Shown here one piece after another: positions 36,630-45,634 of a DNA stretch of 64,000 bases. The stretch spans positions 1-64,000 of the forward strand of contig NZ_FNQP01000012.1 in the NCBI RefSeq assembly GCF_900107695.1, written 5' to 3'. The DNA is from Thiothrix caldifontis. GTDB lineage: Bacteria; Pseudomonadota; Gammaproteobacteria; Thiotrichales; Thiotrichaceae. A program made the translations under genes and the position numbers. The notes under the pieces are model-generated. The model saw only the letters and a list, made by a program, of their open reading frames with translations, did not search any database and had not been told where the DNA came from. Numbering within the stretch: position 1 is the stretch's first letter; each line of letters opens with the position of its first letter.

Positions 36630-37277
36630 ATGAAGCAAACAAATGCTGACTACACCTTTGGTCTTGCCAGTCTGGAAATCGTCTTATTGCTGCTGGGCGC
36701 ATTTTTACTGGGGATGCTGCTGTGCTGGTTATTGCGTAAATTGGGTATTTGCTGTGCCAGCCATGCGGTTAACACCAGCAAGCATTCCTTGGGTCATACC
36801 AGTCACACCGGTCATGCCAGCACCACGCTCGAAGGTCAGCGTACCCCCCGCGAATTTCCTGGTAAGGATCTAAAAAGTGGCGGTTATACGGCTGACATTA
36901 ACAGTTTATTGCGTAACCCAGAGCCTTCCTCACCAAACACACCATCCCCCCATGATGTCAGCGATTTAGGAATAGCTCGCGTCAGCAGCATCCCACCTGA
37001 CCTTACCAGCGTCACGCTAGGTCACAAAGACGACCTGAAAAAACTGGAAGGTATCGGCCCCAAACTGGAGCAAGTACTCAATGCTGCGGGAGTACGCAAC
37101 TTTGCCCAACTCGCGTCCATGACACCGGAAGAAATCAAACCAATACTGGAAGCTGCTGGTAATCAGTTCAGAATGCACGACCCTAAAAGCTGGCCTTACC
37201 AAGCAGAATTGGCTGATAAAGGAGAGTGGGAACGTCTCAAGGAATACCAAAACCTACTCATCAGCGGACGAGTCTAA
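36630..37277 (+). CDS. Membrane-anchored helix-hairpin-helix protein (short)
   Basis: The 215-residue protein has an N-terminal helix (LEIVLLLLGAFLLGMLLCWL, about 17-36) ending in CC, a polar His/Ser/Pro linker (37-130), and a C-terminal helix-hairpin-helix domain (DDLKKLEGIGPKLEQVLNAA, then HDPKSWPYQAELADKGEWER). The GIGPK hairpin is of the kind that binds DNA or other partners. Its ribosome site (GAGGAG) is the end of the 43-residue gene. It ends at a strong terminator. Confidence 0.8.
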   Translation: MKQTNADYTFGLASLEIVLLLLGAFLLGMLLCWLLRKLGICCASHAVNTSKHSLGHTSHTGHASTTLEGQRTPREFPGKDLKSGGYTADINSLLRNPEPSSPNTPSPHDVSDLGIARVSSIPPDLTSVTLGHKDDLKKLEGIGPKLEQVLNAAGVRNFAQLASMTPEEIKPILEAAGNQFRMHDPKSWPYQAELADKGEWERLKEYQNLLISGRV

Positions 37278-37291
37278 ATAACAAGCCCCAC

Positions 37292-37316
37292 AAAAACCGG
37301 CATTTTGCCGGTTTTT
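37292..37316 (+). terminator. Rho-independent terminator
   Basis: AAAAACCGGC and GCCGGTTTTT form a perfect 10-bp stem with a 5-base loop and a T run at the end, 15 bases after the short HhH gene. The next paralogue must then have its own promoter or read-through. Confidence 0.8.
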
Positions 37317-37377
37317 ACTAGCAGGACGACGCTAGTTTAACCCATATTTCTCATGCATTGAATAAGGAATGCCAATC

Positions 37378-38829
37378 ATGAATACCGCCCCTCCCCCTTA
37401 TACATTTGGCATGGCAACAGGGGAAATTATCTCATTACTACTACTGAGCTTTGTCGTGGGGATATTGCTCTGCCGCCTATTACGCCAAATGGGTATTTGT
37501 TGCCTCCCTAAGAAAAAAACTACCCCATTCGGTATCACGCCAGTACCAGCAGGAAAATATCACACCCGCGACTTCAACATTCACACCCCAAATCTTCGCG
37601 TCAACCCTATCGCACCCAATCCTGAGCTCGAACTACCACAATTGCCTAACAAGCAAGCTGTCACTGATGTTTATGTTCCCAAAATTCAAGACAAACCCAT
37701 GCTTACACTGCCGGAAGTAATACCAGAAACTAATGCGGAATTAGCAGTAATCGCTAACGCAACGCCAGAAGTCACGCTCGAATTACCAACTATAGACATA
37801 GAGAACGCGTTGCCACCGTTACCAGAAATTGACCCGTTGCTTGCCGCTATCGACCCGCATAAACCGATTATCGACATACCAGATACAGAACTAAAGGTTG
37901 TACCGGAGGAAACCACCATGCACAACATCCCTCGACCAGCAGCAGAGACATGGGAACCCGCCCCCCTGTTAGCCGCAATCGACCCACACAAACCCATTAT
38001 CGACCCACCCGAAATCGATATACTTGAAACAAGCAACCTTGACGCACTATTACTTGCCATCGACCCGCACAAACCCATTATTGACCCGCCTGATATGCAG
38101 GAAACCAGTAGCATCGACCCGCTGCTACTCGCTATTGACCCACATAAACCGATTATTGATCCACCCGATGAATTAGAAACAATGAAAACCGACTCATTAC
38201 TCGATGCGATTGACCCGCACAAACCGATTGTTGACTTACCCGATAGCCCTGAAGTAACCAACAATCAAACAACCACAGACAACACACTAGGCATATTTAA
38301 CGACTGGCTACACAAAGCCAAAGAAAGTGTGGAACATCTCAAAGAAAAGGCCACACCTGCTGCCAATGAGTGGCTGCACAAGGCCAAAGACAGCGTGGAA
38401 CATCTCAAAGAAAAAGCAGCACCTGTTAGCAACGACTGGCTGCACAAAGCCAAAGAACTCGGCAACGACTTCAGTTCTAAAGGGAATACCATCGGTTCTG
38501 AAACCTTGGCAAAAGGCGGTTCCACGCTCGCGGCACTCGCAGCCAGTGCCAAAGAGCTTACTGAAAAGCTCACCAACAACTTGTCAATCAAGCAAGACGA
38601 CCTACAGAAACTTACCGGGATTGGCCCAACGTTTACCTCCATCTTGCACCGTGCGGGCATCCACACTTATCAGCAATTAGCAGAAACCTCTCCGCAAAAA
38701 CTGCAAGCACTACTGATCGTGGAAGATGAGCAATTCAGCCAGCACGATACCTCAAGCTGGCCTAAACAAGCAGCGCTTGCCGCACAAGGTGAATGGGAAC
38801 AACTCAAAGCCTACCAAGAAAGTTTATGA
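37378..38829 (+). CDS. Membrane-anchored HhH protein with DPHKPIID repeats
   Basis: The 483-residue product starts at ATG 37378, nine bases after AAGGA. An ATG at 37369 is too close to that site. It has the same anchor as the previous gene (YTFGMATGEIISLLLLSFVV, then LLCRLLRQMGICC), a Pro-rich region with five copies of LLxAIDPHKPIIDxP (about residues 155-290), two and a half copies of a helical unit DWLHKAKESVEHLKEKA (about 305-360), and a C-terminal HhH domain (DDLQKLTGIGPTFTSILHRA) similar to its neighbour's. No known function. Confidence 0.8.
   Translation: MNTAPPPYTFGMATGEIISLLLLSFVVGILLCRLLRQMGICCLPKKKTTPFGITPVPAGKYHTRDFNIHTPNLRVNPIAPNPELELPQLPNKQAVTDVYVPKIQDKPMLTLPEVIPETNAELAVIANATPEVTLELPTIDIENALPPLPEIDPLLAAIDPHKPIIDIPDTELKVVPEETTMHNIPRPAAETWEPAPLLAAIDPHKPIIDPPEIDILETSNLDALLLAIDPHKPIIDPPDMQETSSIDPLLLAIDPHKPIIDPPDELETMKTDSLLDAIDPHKPIVDLPDSPEVTNNQTTTDNTLGIFNDWLHKAKESVEHLKEKATPAANEWLHKAKDSVEHLKEKAAPVSNDWLHKAKELGNDFSSKGNTIGSETLAKGGSTLAALAASAKELTEKLTNNLSIKQDDLQKLTGIGPTFTSILHRAGIHTYQQLAETSPQKLQALLIVEDEQFSQHDTSSWPKQAALAAQGEWEQLKAYQESL
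37836..38470 (+). repeat. In-gene amino-acid repeats of the long HhH protein
   Basis: Five units encoding AIDPHKPIIDPP occur at roughly 65-130 base intervals, then units encoding WLHKAKxSVEHLKEKA at about 38304-38450. Codon variation between units indicates that they are old and kept by selection on protein. Confidence 0.8.
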
Positions 38830-39372
38830 GCTAAACGCACTGCGCAGGTACTGCACCATTGACCAAACGGTCAGTACCGTCGCAATAGCCAATGCCACTA
38901 AGCCAATGTCCCGTAGTGGCAACACCCCGAACAAGTCTTGGTTATACAGCAAACAAATCAAGGCAATCATTTGCGCGGTGGTTTTCAGCTTACCAATGAA
39001 AGCCACCGCCACTTTGGAACGGTTGCCGGACTCCGCCATCCATTCGCGCAAGGCTGAAATCACAATTTCCCGCCCAATAATAACGACGGTTGCCAAAGTG
39101 ATCCAAACATTGACTTCGCGTTCCACCAACAAGATTAAGGCAACAGCCACGATCAATTTATCCGCAACGGGATCCAGAAAAGCCCCGAAACGTGACTCCT
39201 GTTGCCACAACCGTGCCAAATAGCCATCCGCCCAGTCAGTCAAACCCGCCACCCCGAACAAGGTAGCTGCCGCCAATGGCGCCCAAGGCTGATCCAAATA
39301 AAACAGGAACACTAGCAGCGGAATAAATGCAATCCGCAACCACGTCAGCAACACCGGCAGGTTGAACACCAT
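38824..39372 (-). CDS. pgsA: Phosphatidylglycerophosphate synthase PgsA
   Basis: The 182-residue product begins MVFNLPVLLTWLRI at 39372, two bases past the uvrC stop. An upstream ATG at 39402 lies inside uvrC. The CDP-alcohol phosphotransferase motif D-G-x2-A-R-x8-G-x3-D-x3-D reads DWADGYLARLWQQESRFGAF then DPVADK. Four to five helices are present. It makes phosphatidylglycerophosphate for membrane phospholipids. Confidence 0.94.
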   Translation of the reverse strand: MVFNLPVLLTWLRIAFIPLLVFLFYLDQPWAPLAAATLFGVAGLTDWADGYLARLWQQESRFGAFLDPVADKLIVAVALILLVEREVNVWITLATVVIIGREIVISALREWMAESGNRSKVAVAFIGKLKTTAQMIALICLLYNQDLFGVLPLRDIGLVALAIATVLTVWSMVQYLRSAFSS

Positions 39373-39373
39373 A

Positions 39374-41206
39374 TCAACTCTCTTCTCCGTTAAAGAAATC
39401 ATAAATTTTACGTGCCAATACGGGGCTAATTCCCGACACTTTTGCTAATTCTTCCACACTGGCACGTTCAATCGCTTTCAGACCACCAAACTGTTGCAGC
39501 AACACTTGCCGTCGTTTCGCACCCAGACCTTCAATTTGCTCTAAAGGTGACTGTGTGCGTGCTTTTTGCCGCCGGGCACGATGCCCCGTAATCGCAAAAC
39601 GGTGGGCTTCATCACGAATTTGCTGGATCAGGTGCAAAGCTGCCGAATGTTCTGGCAATACCAAGCGTTCCTTGCCCTGTTCGATAATCAAGGTTTCTAA
39701 CCCCGGTTTGCGCCCCTCGCCTTTTGCCACACCAACAACTTCAACACCCTGCACGTGTAATTCACGCAATACATCCAAAGCTTGCGTGACCTGACCTTTG
39801 CCACCGTCAATGAACAGAATATCAGGGAGTTTACCTTCCTGCTCAACCGCTCGACGAAACCGACGGGTCAATGCCTGACGCATCGCTGCATAATCATCTC
39901 CAGGTTGAATACCTTCGATATTATAACGCCGATATTCTGACTTTAGTGGACCATTCAGGTCGAACACGACACAAGAGGCGACAGTCGCCTCCCCCATCGT
40001 GTGACTGATGTCGAAACATTCCATGCGGGCGGGTAAGGCTGTCATGCCCAGCGCTTCTTGCACCGCAAACAATCGTTGCTGCATCCCGGCACGGGAAAGC
40101 ACTTGCATTTGCAACGCCTGTTCAGCATTACGCTGCGCCAACTCCACCCACTTACTCCGTTCACCCCGTTGCGGTTGGCGAATGACCACTTTACGCCCTT
40201 GCTTGAGGGTCAGCATATCCGCTAACACATCCGCATCATCGGGCATTTCCGACACTAAAACTTCACCCGGTACATCATGGTTCAGGTAATACTGCGCTAA
40301 AAATGAGCTTAGAATTTCAGCACTATGCGCCTCATCATCGGGCAGTTTGGGGAAAAAGTTGCGGTTGCCGAGATTATTACCATTACGCACCGTAAATACC
40401 TGCACACTGGCAACACCTGAGCCTAAACAAATCGACACCACATCGACATTACCATTGCTACCGCTGACGTATTGCTGTTGGGAAATGTGCCGCAAACTTT
40501 CAATCAAATCACGGTATTCCGCTGCTTTCTCAAAATTCAGGGTCATGGCGGCGCTTTCCATTTTTTGCACCAGCTCGTCAATCACCTCTTGGGTACGCCC
40601 TTGCAGAAATTGCACCGCATGACGAATGCTTTGTGCATAGTCCGACTTATCAATCAAACCCACACATGGCGCACTACAACGCTTGATTTGGTATTCCAGG
40701 CACGGACGTGAACGATTGGCGAAATAACTGTCTTCACACTGGCGTGCTTTGAACAGTTTTTTCATCAAATGCATGGTCTGGCGTACCGCCCCCACGCTAG
40801 GGTAAGGGCCAAAATATTGCCCCGGTTGTTTACGTGACCCACGATAAAATTCAATGCGGGGGTATTCGCCTGCGGTAATGTGAATGTAGGGATAGCCCTT
40901 ACCGTCTTTTAGCAAAATATTGTAGCGCGGCGAATGTTGTTTGATCAGGTTGCTTTCCAACAACAACGCTTCGGCTTCGGTGTTGGTAATAGCAATTTCC
41001 ACCTGACAAATTTGCTTCACCATTGCAAAAATGCGCGAATTGGTCAGCGTACCGCGAAAGTAGCTCGACAGGCGGTTTTTCAGGTCTTTGGCCTTACCAA
41101 CGTAAAGCACTGCGCCATCTTTACCCAGCATCCGGTATACGCCCGGTTTGTGGGGGGCGGTCTTGAGGAAGTCTTTGGGATCAAAATTGGGCAATTCGGT
41201 TTGCAT
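39374..41206 (-). CDS. uvrC: Excinuclease ABC subunit C
   Basis: The 610-residue product begins MQTELPNFDPKDF. It has an N-terminal GIY-YIG nuclease (GVYRMLGKDGAVLYVGKAK), a UvrB-binding UVR segment (LNFEKAAEYRDLIESLRH), an RNase H-like C-terminal nuclease (ECFDISHTMGE, FIDGGKGQ), and a C-terminal HhH pair (IEGLGAKRRQVLLQQFG, VSGISPVLARKI). It makes both cuts in nucleotide excision repair. The uvrC-pgsA order is common in gammaproteobacteria. Confidence 0.96.
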   Translation of the reverse strand: MQTELPNFDPKDFLKTAPHKPGVYRMLGKDGAVLYVGKAKDLKNRLSSYFRGTLTNSRIFAMVKQICQVEIAITNTEAEALLLESNLIKQHSPRYNILLKDGKGYPYIHITAGEYPRIEFYRGSRKQPGQYFGPYPSVGAVRQTMHLMKKLFKARQCEDSYFANRSRPCLEYQIKRCSAPCVGLIDKSDYAQSIRHAVQFLQGRTQEVIDELVQKMESAAMTLNFEKAAEYRDLIESLRHISQQQYVSGSNGNVDVVSICLGSGVASVQVFTVRNGNNLGNRNFFPKLPDDEAHSAEILSSFLAQYYLNHDVPGEVLVSEMPDDADVLADMLTLKQGRKVVIRQPQRGERSKWVELAQRNAEQALQMQVLSRAGMQQRLFAVQEALGMTALPARMECFDISHTMGEATVASCVVFDLNGPLKSEYRRYNIEGIQPGDDYAAMRQALTRRFRRAVEQEGKLPDILFIDGGKGQVTQALDVLRELHVQGVEVVGVAKGEGRKPGLETLIIEQGKERLVLPEHSAALHLIQQIRDEAHRFAITGHRARRQKARTQSPLEQIEGLGAKRRQVLLQQFGGLKAIERASVEELAKVSGISPVLARKIYDFFNGEES

Positions 41207-41346
41207 AGTTGCTATTTTGCCACAGCACACAGTAAGTTGCTGTTGAAGTTACTCAGACTGCATAAAAATTACAGGCTGGCAATCCCAAAGCCGACTATAG
41301 TTAGTAGGTATTCTGCATCACACTCAGAACAAGCGGGGAAATTACA

Positions 41347-42555
41347 ATGAGTACAGAAAAATACATTATTTTACGTAGCCGGGAAATCTCTTCACCCACC
41401 CGTGGCGATATGGGAACGCGGGGCGCAGGGGTGAATACCTTTTCCCGCCCACCTGCCACCATCAAACTGGAAGAAGCCGATCTGACCAAACGGGAACGCA
41501 ACGATCTACGCCGTGACCCGCGTACCCGTGCGATTGCGATGCCAATGCCGCTCAAACTCATTGCCCCGGTCAGACGGCAGGCTACGGACACACCTCCCTC
41601 CCCTCCCCTTGACACCACCGCAACGTGGGGAGTCAAAGCGGTGCGTGCTCCCGAATCACGTTTTGACGGCACGGGCATCAGCGTGGCGGTGCTGGATACG
41701 GGTATCGACCCACATCACCCTGCTTTTGCAGGCATGGCACTGGTACAGCAAAACTTCACCACCGAAGAACCCAACGACCTCAATGGCCATGGCACACACT
41801 GCGCCGGAACCATTTTTGGACAGGACGTTAACGGTACGCGCATTGGCATTGCCCGCAATATCGAACGTGCATTGATCGGCAAAGTGCTGGGTGAAGGCGG
41901 TGGCACCTCAGCTACTCTTGCAAAAGCGATCCAATGGGCACTGCACGAAGGGGCACACGTCATTTCAATGTCGGTCGGAATCGACTTCCCCGGTTATGTG
42001 GACTGGCTGGTTCAACAGGAAAACATGAACGTTAACCCTGCCACCTCCATGGCACTGGAAGAATACCGGGCCAACGTTAACTTATTCACCGAACTGGCAC
42101 GTTTCGTACAGGCATACAGCACGTTCGGACAGGGCGCAATCATTGTTGCGGCCTCCGGTAATGAAAGCAATCGCCCCAAATACGAAATTTCAGTGGCACC
42201 ACCTGCCGCAGGCACTGGCATTATCGCGGTTGGGGCGCTTGGCGAATCCGACAAAGGCTTGAAGATTGCTGAATTCTCCAATAATCAGGCCGATATTAGC
42301 GCTCCAGGAGTTGACATTCTCTCTGCTGAAGCGGGAAGCGATAAATTGACCAGCATGGATGGCACGAGCATGGCAACACCCCATGCAGCCGGGGTTGCCG
42401 CACTGTGGGCGCAACGCCAATTGGAAATGACCGGGCGTGTCGAAAGCCAAAGCTTGATGGCACAACTCATCGCCAGTGGTACTTACGCCGCCCTTGACCC
42501 AGACAGTGAAGAAGATGACGTAGGTACAGGTATTGTGCAAGCACCGCTCAACTAA
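41347..42555 (+). CDS. Subtilisin-like serine peptidase (S8)
   Basis: The 402-residue protein has the catalytic Asp in VAVLDTGIDPHHP, His in NGHGTHCAG, and Ser in GTSMATPHAAGVAAL. There is no signal peptide, and about 95 residues precede the catalytic domain, including ILRSREI and LEEADLTKRERNDLRRDP. It may therefore be cytoplasmic, or released by another route. It is transcribed alone and ends at a hairpin. Confidence 0.87.
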   Translation: MSTEKYIILRSREISSPTRGDMGTRGAGVNTFSRPPATIKLEEADLTKRERNDLRRDPRTRAIAMPMPLKLIAPVRRQATDTPPSPPLDTTATWGVKAVRAPESRFDGTGISVAVLDTGIDPHHPAFAGMALVQQNFTTEEPNDLNGHGTHCAGTIFGQDVNGTRIGIARNIERALIGKVLGEGGGTSATLAKAIQWALHEGAHVISMSVGIDFPGYVDWLVQQENMNVNPATSMALEEYRANVNLFTELARFVQAYSTFGQGAIIVAASGNESNRPKYEISVAPPAAGTGIIAVGALGESDKGLKIAEFSNNQADISAPGVDILSAEAGSDKLTSMDGTSMATPHAAGVAALWAQRQLEMTGRVESQSLMAQLIASGTYAALDPDSEEDDVGTGIVQAPLN

Positions 42556-42558
42556 ACT

Positions 42559-42585
42559 GTAAGGGCGTGATGAATCACCCCTTAC
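42559..42585 (+). terminator. Hairpin after the subtilase gene
   Basis: GTAAGGG-C-GTGAT pairs with ATCACCCCTTAC (12 bp, one bulged C, GA loop). It starts 3 bases after the stop codon. Confidence 0.5.
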
Positions 42586-42730
42586 CTACACTCTTCTTGC
42601 CATATGGCAATAAACAATCTGCCCAAACTGATAAAATTAACAAAAATTGAAAATTGCATTTTCCGCGAAGGGGCTGAGGGTAGTGTTTATCTATCAACCC
42701 CTAATATTAATTTTTACAGGGTGACATCAC

Positions 42731-45517
42731 ATGAACAACAAATGGGTATATTCTTATCAGGAAGGCGATGGCAAAAACAAACAACTACTGGGGGGCAAGG
42801 GTGCGAACCTGTGCGAAATCACGCAAATTGGCCTTAATGTTCCACCCGGCTTTGTCATCAGCACCGACGCCTGCCTGAGTTACCTCGCTCAACCTGAACA
42901 CCAATTGCCCGATGGGGTCATGGCACAAACCCGTGACCAGATGGGAATGCTGGAAGCCGCCACTGGCAAACGTTTCGGCAGCGCCACCGACCCCTTGCTG
43001 GTTTCGGTGCGTTCCGGCTCTGCCATGTCGATGCCCGGCATGATGGATACTATCCTCAACCTCGGGCTGAATTCGCAAACACTGGTTGGGCTGATTGCCC
43101 ATACCCGCAACGAACGCTTCGGCTACGATTCCTACCGCCGTTTCATCCAATTGTTCGGCAAAGTTGCACTGGGCATTCCTGACGAACTGTTCGACGAGCA
43201 GTTTGAAGCCGTGAAGAAAAATGTTGGGGCAGAATCAGACGTTGGCCTGCAAGCCAATGACCTGAAGGACATCAGCGAACGCTTCCTCGCGGTAGTACGC
43301 CATCATACCGGCAAACCGTTCCCGGAAGACCCCTACGAACAGCTTGAAATCGCCATCAAGGCAGTGTTCAACAGTTGGTCTGGCAAGCGGGCGGTAGACT
43401 ACCGGCGCGAATTCCACATCACCCCAGACATGGCAAACGGCACTGCGGTCAACGTGGTCACGATGGTATTCGGCAATATGGGCAATGACTGCGCAACCGG
43501 CGTCGGCTTCACCCGCAACCCGGCAACCGGCGAAAACATGCTGTACGGCGAATACCTCACCAACGCCCAAGGCGAAGACGTGGTAGCCGGTATCCGCACC
43601 CCCAAGCCGCTGCAAGAAATGGCGCGGGAAATGCCCAGCCTGTTCACCCAATTGCTGGATCTGCGCAACAAGCTGGAACGCCATTACTGCGAAATCCAAG
43701 ACTTCGAGTTCACCATCGAAAAAGGCGTGCTGTACTGCCTGCAAACCCGCAACGGCAAAATGAACGCCAGCGCCATGGTGCGCACTTCGGTGGAAATGGC
43801 GCACGAAGGGCTGATCAGCGAAGAACAAGCCTTGCTGCGCGTCAACCCACAACATCTGGAGCAAATGCTCTACCCCCGGCTAGACCCGAAATTCAAGGGT
43901 ACGCCGCTTGCCACTGGGCTGCCTGCTTCCCCCGGTGCTGCCAGTGGGCAAGTGGTGTTCGACGCTGACCGTGCCGAAGCCTTGGGTAAACAGGGTCTCA
44001 AAGTCATTCTGGTGCGCGAAGAAACCAAGCCCGAAGACATCCACGGCTTTTTCGCTGCACAAGGCATCCTCACCAGCCGGGGTGGCAAAACCTCACACGC
44101 TGCCGTAGTGGCTCGCGGCATGGGCAAGCCCTGTGTCGCCGGGGCAGAAGGCATCCACGTTGAAGTGCAATTGCGCAAGGCATTCGTCGGCGGCACGGTC
44201 ATCAAGGAAGGCGATGTCATCACCCTAGATGGCACCCAGGGCAATATTTACCTCGGTGCAGTGCCCAAAGTCGAAGCTGATTTCTCCGACGAACTCGTCA
44301 CCCTGCTTGGCTGGGCAGACAAAGCCGCCCGCCTCAAAGTGATGGCAAACGCCGACACCCCCAATGATGCCGCCCGCGCCCTCAAATACGGCGCAATGGG
44401 CATCGGCCTGTGCCGCACCGAACGCATGTTCAACGCCGCCGAACGCCTGCCCATCGTCATCGACATGATCGTGGCGGACACTGCTGAACAACGCCAAGCG
44501 GCACTCGACAAGCTGTTGCCGATCCAGCGTGCCGATTTCAAGGAAGTGTTCAAAACCATGTCGCCGCGCCCGGTCACGGTGCGCCTGCTCGACCCGCCGA
44601 TCCACGAATTTCTGCCCTCCGAACAGCAACTGGTCGACGAGCTGGAGCAATTGCGCCACCTGCGTTTATCGGTGCAAGGCATGGAAGTGCTGGTGGAAAC
44701 CGCCAAACTGCTGGCAGGCAGCAATGGCGAACCACTGCCTTCCAGCATGCATGAACTGGGCGACACCCGCCTAGTCGATAGCGTAATCACCCGCAAGGAA
44801 CAAATCCTGAAAAAAGTGCGGGCGCTGCGTGAAGTCAACCCAATGCTGGGGCATCGCGGCGTGCGTCTGGGCATCACCTTCCCGGAAATCTACACCATGC
44901 AAATCCGCGCGGTGCTGGAAGCGGCGGCTGACTGCACTAAGGCGGGCATCCCGGTTTCCCCCGAAATCATGGTTCCGCAAGTCTGTACCGCCGAAGAGCT
45001 TAAGCACGTCAAAAAGCTGGTGCAATCGGTGCATCAGCAGGTCGAAGCCACCTTCGGCGTCAAGGTCAGCTACCAGTTTGGCAGTATGATGGAAGTGGTG
45101 CGTGCCTGTATGCGGGCAGAAAGTCTGGCAGAAGAAGCTGAATTCTTCTCCTTCGGCACCAACGACCTGACCCAAGCCACCTTCTCATTCTCGCGTGAAG
45201 ATGCCGAGAACAAGTTCCTGCCGATGTACAACGAACGCGAAATCTTGCAGGACAACCCCTTCGAGGTGCTGGACGTGAAAGGCGTCGGGCGCTTGATGGG
45301 ACTGGCAGTTGGCTGGGGACGCAGCACGCACCCTACCCTCAAGGTTGGTATTTGCGGCGAACATGGGGGGCATCCGGCTTCCATCCGTTTCTGTGATGAA
45401 ATCGGGTTGAACTACGTGTCTTGTTCTGGGCCGCGTGTGCCGATTGCACGCTTGGCTGCGGCTCATGCCCAAATACTGCTGGGCAAGGAAAAAGCGGTCA
45501 CTGACAAAGCAGCATAG
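42731..45517 (+). CDS. ppdK: Pyruvate, phosphate dikinase
   Basis: The 928-residue protein has the N-terminal nucleotide-binding domain (LLGGKGANLCEITQIGLNVP), the phosphohistidine loop GGKTSHAAVVARGMGKPCV, and the C-terminal PEP-binding barrel with the catalytic Cys in NYVSCSGPRVPIARLA. It interconverts PEP, AMP and PPi with pyruvate, ATP and phosphate, so it can serve either glycolysis or gluconeogenesis. AGGG lies upstream of the ATG. It has its own terminator. Confidence 0.95.
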   Translation: MNNKWVYSYQEGDGKNKQLLGGKGANLCEITQIGLNVPPGFVISTDACLSYLAQPEHQLPDGVMAQTRDQMGMLEAATGKRFGSATDPLLVSVRSGSAMSMPGMMDTILNLGLNSQTLVGLIAHTRNERFGYDSYRRFIQLFGKVALGIPDELFDEQFEAVKKNVGAESDVGLQANDLKDISERFLAVVRHHTGKPFPEDPYEQLEIAIKAVFNSWSGKRAVDYRREFHITPDMANGTAVNVVTMVFGNMGNDCATGVGFTRNPATGENMLYGEYLTNAQGEDVVAGIRTPKPLQEMAREMPSLFTQLLDLRNKLERHYCEIQDFEFTIEKGVLYCLQTRNGKMNASAMVRTSVEMAHEGLISEEQALLRVNPQHLEQMLYPRLDPKFKGTPLATGLPASPGAASGQVVFDADRAEALGKQGLKVILVREETKPEDIHGFFAAQGILTSRGGKTSHAAVVARGMGKPCVAGAEGIHVEVQLRKAFVGGTVIKEGDVITLDGTQGNIYLGAVPKVEADFSDELVTLLGWADKAARLKVMANADTPNDAARALKYGAMGIGLCRTERMFNAAERLPIVIDMIVADTAEQRQAALDKLLPIQRADFKEVFKTMSPRPVTVRLLDPPIHEFLPSEQQLVDELEQLRHLRLSVQGMEVLVETAKLLAGSNGEPLPSSMHELGDTRLVDSVITRKEQILKKVRALREVNPMLGHRGVRLGITFPEIYTMQIRAVLEAAADCTKAGIPVSPEIMVPQVCTAEELKHVKKLVQSVHQQVEATFGVKVSYQFGSMMEVVRACMRAESLAEEAEFFSFGTNDLTQATFSFSREDAENKFLPMYNEREILQDNPFEVLDVKGVGRLMGLAVGWGRSTHPTLKVGICGEHGGHPASIRFCDEIGLNYVSCSGPRVPIARLAAAHAQILLGKEKAVTDKAA

Positions 45518-45526
45518 CGCCCCACG

Positions 45527-45554
45527 AGCCTCTTCCACTCGGAAGAGGCTTTTT
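45527..45554 (+). terminator. Rho-independent terminator of ppdK
   Basis: AGCCTCTTCC and GGAAGAGGCT form a perfect 10-bp stem with a 4-base loop followed by TTTT, nine bases after the ppdK stop. Confidence 0.85.
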
Positions 45555-45634
45555 ATTGGCTTTGTGTATGCCCATTTGCACATTACCCCCGCTCCCCCTA
45601 CCATGACATTTTTCCCCAACAACTGCCACCCAAC

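Noticed and set aside
37836-38260. Regularly spaced repeats considered as CRISPR-like
   Set aside because: The units are in frame, vary at third codon positions and encode conserved protein repeats.
42604-42837. Small plus-strand frame before ppdK
   Set aside because: It runs out of frame into ppdK; the ppdK ATG with its own ribosome site explains the region.
43235-43864. Minus-strand frame of 209 codons inside ppdK, and similar ones at 44248-44877
   Set aside because: Shadow frames of a highly biased coding sequence; no ribosome site or recognisable domain.
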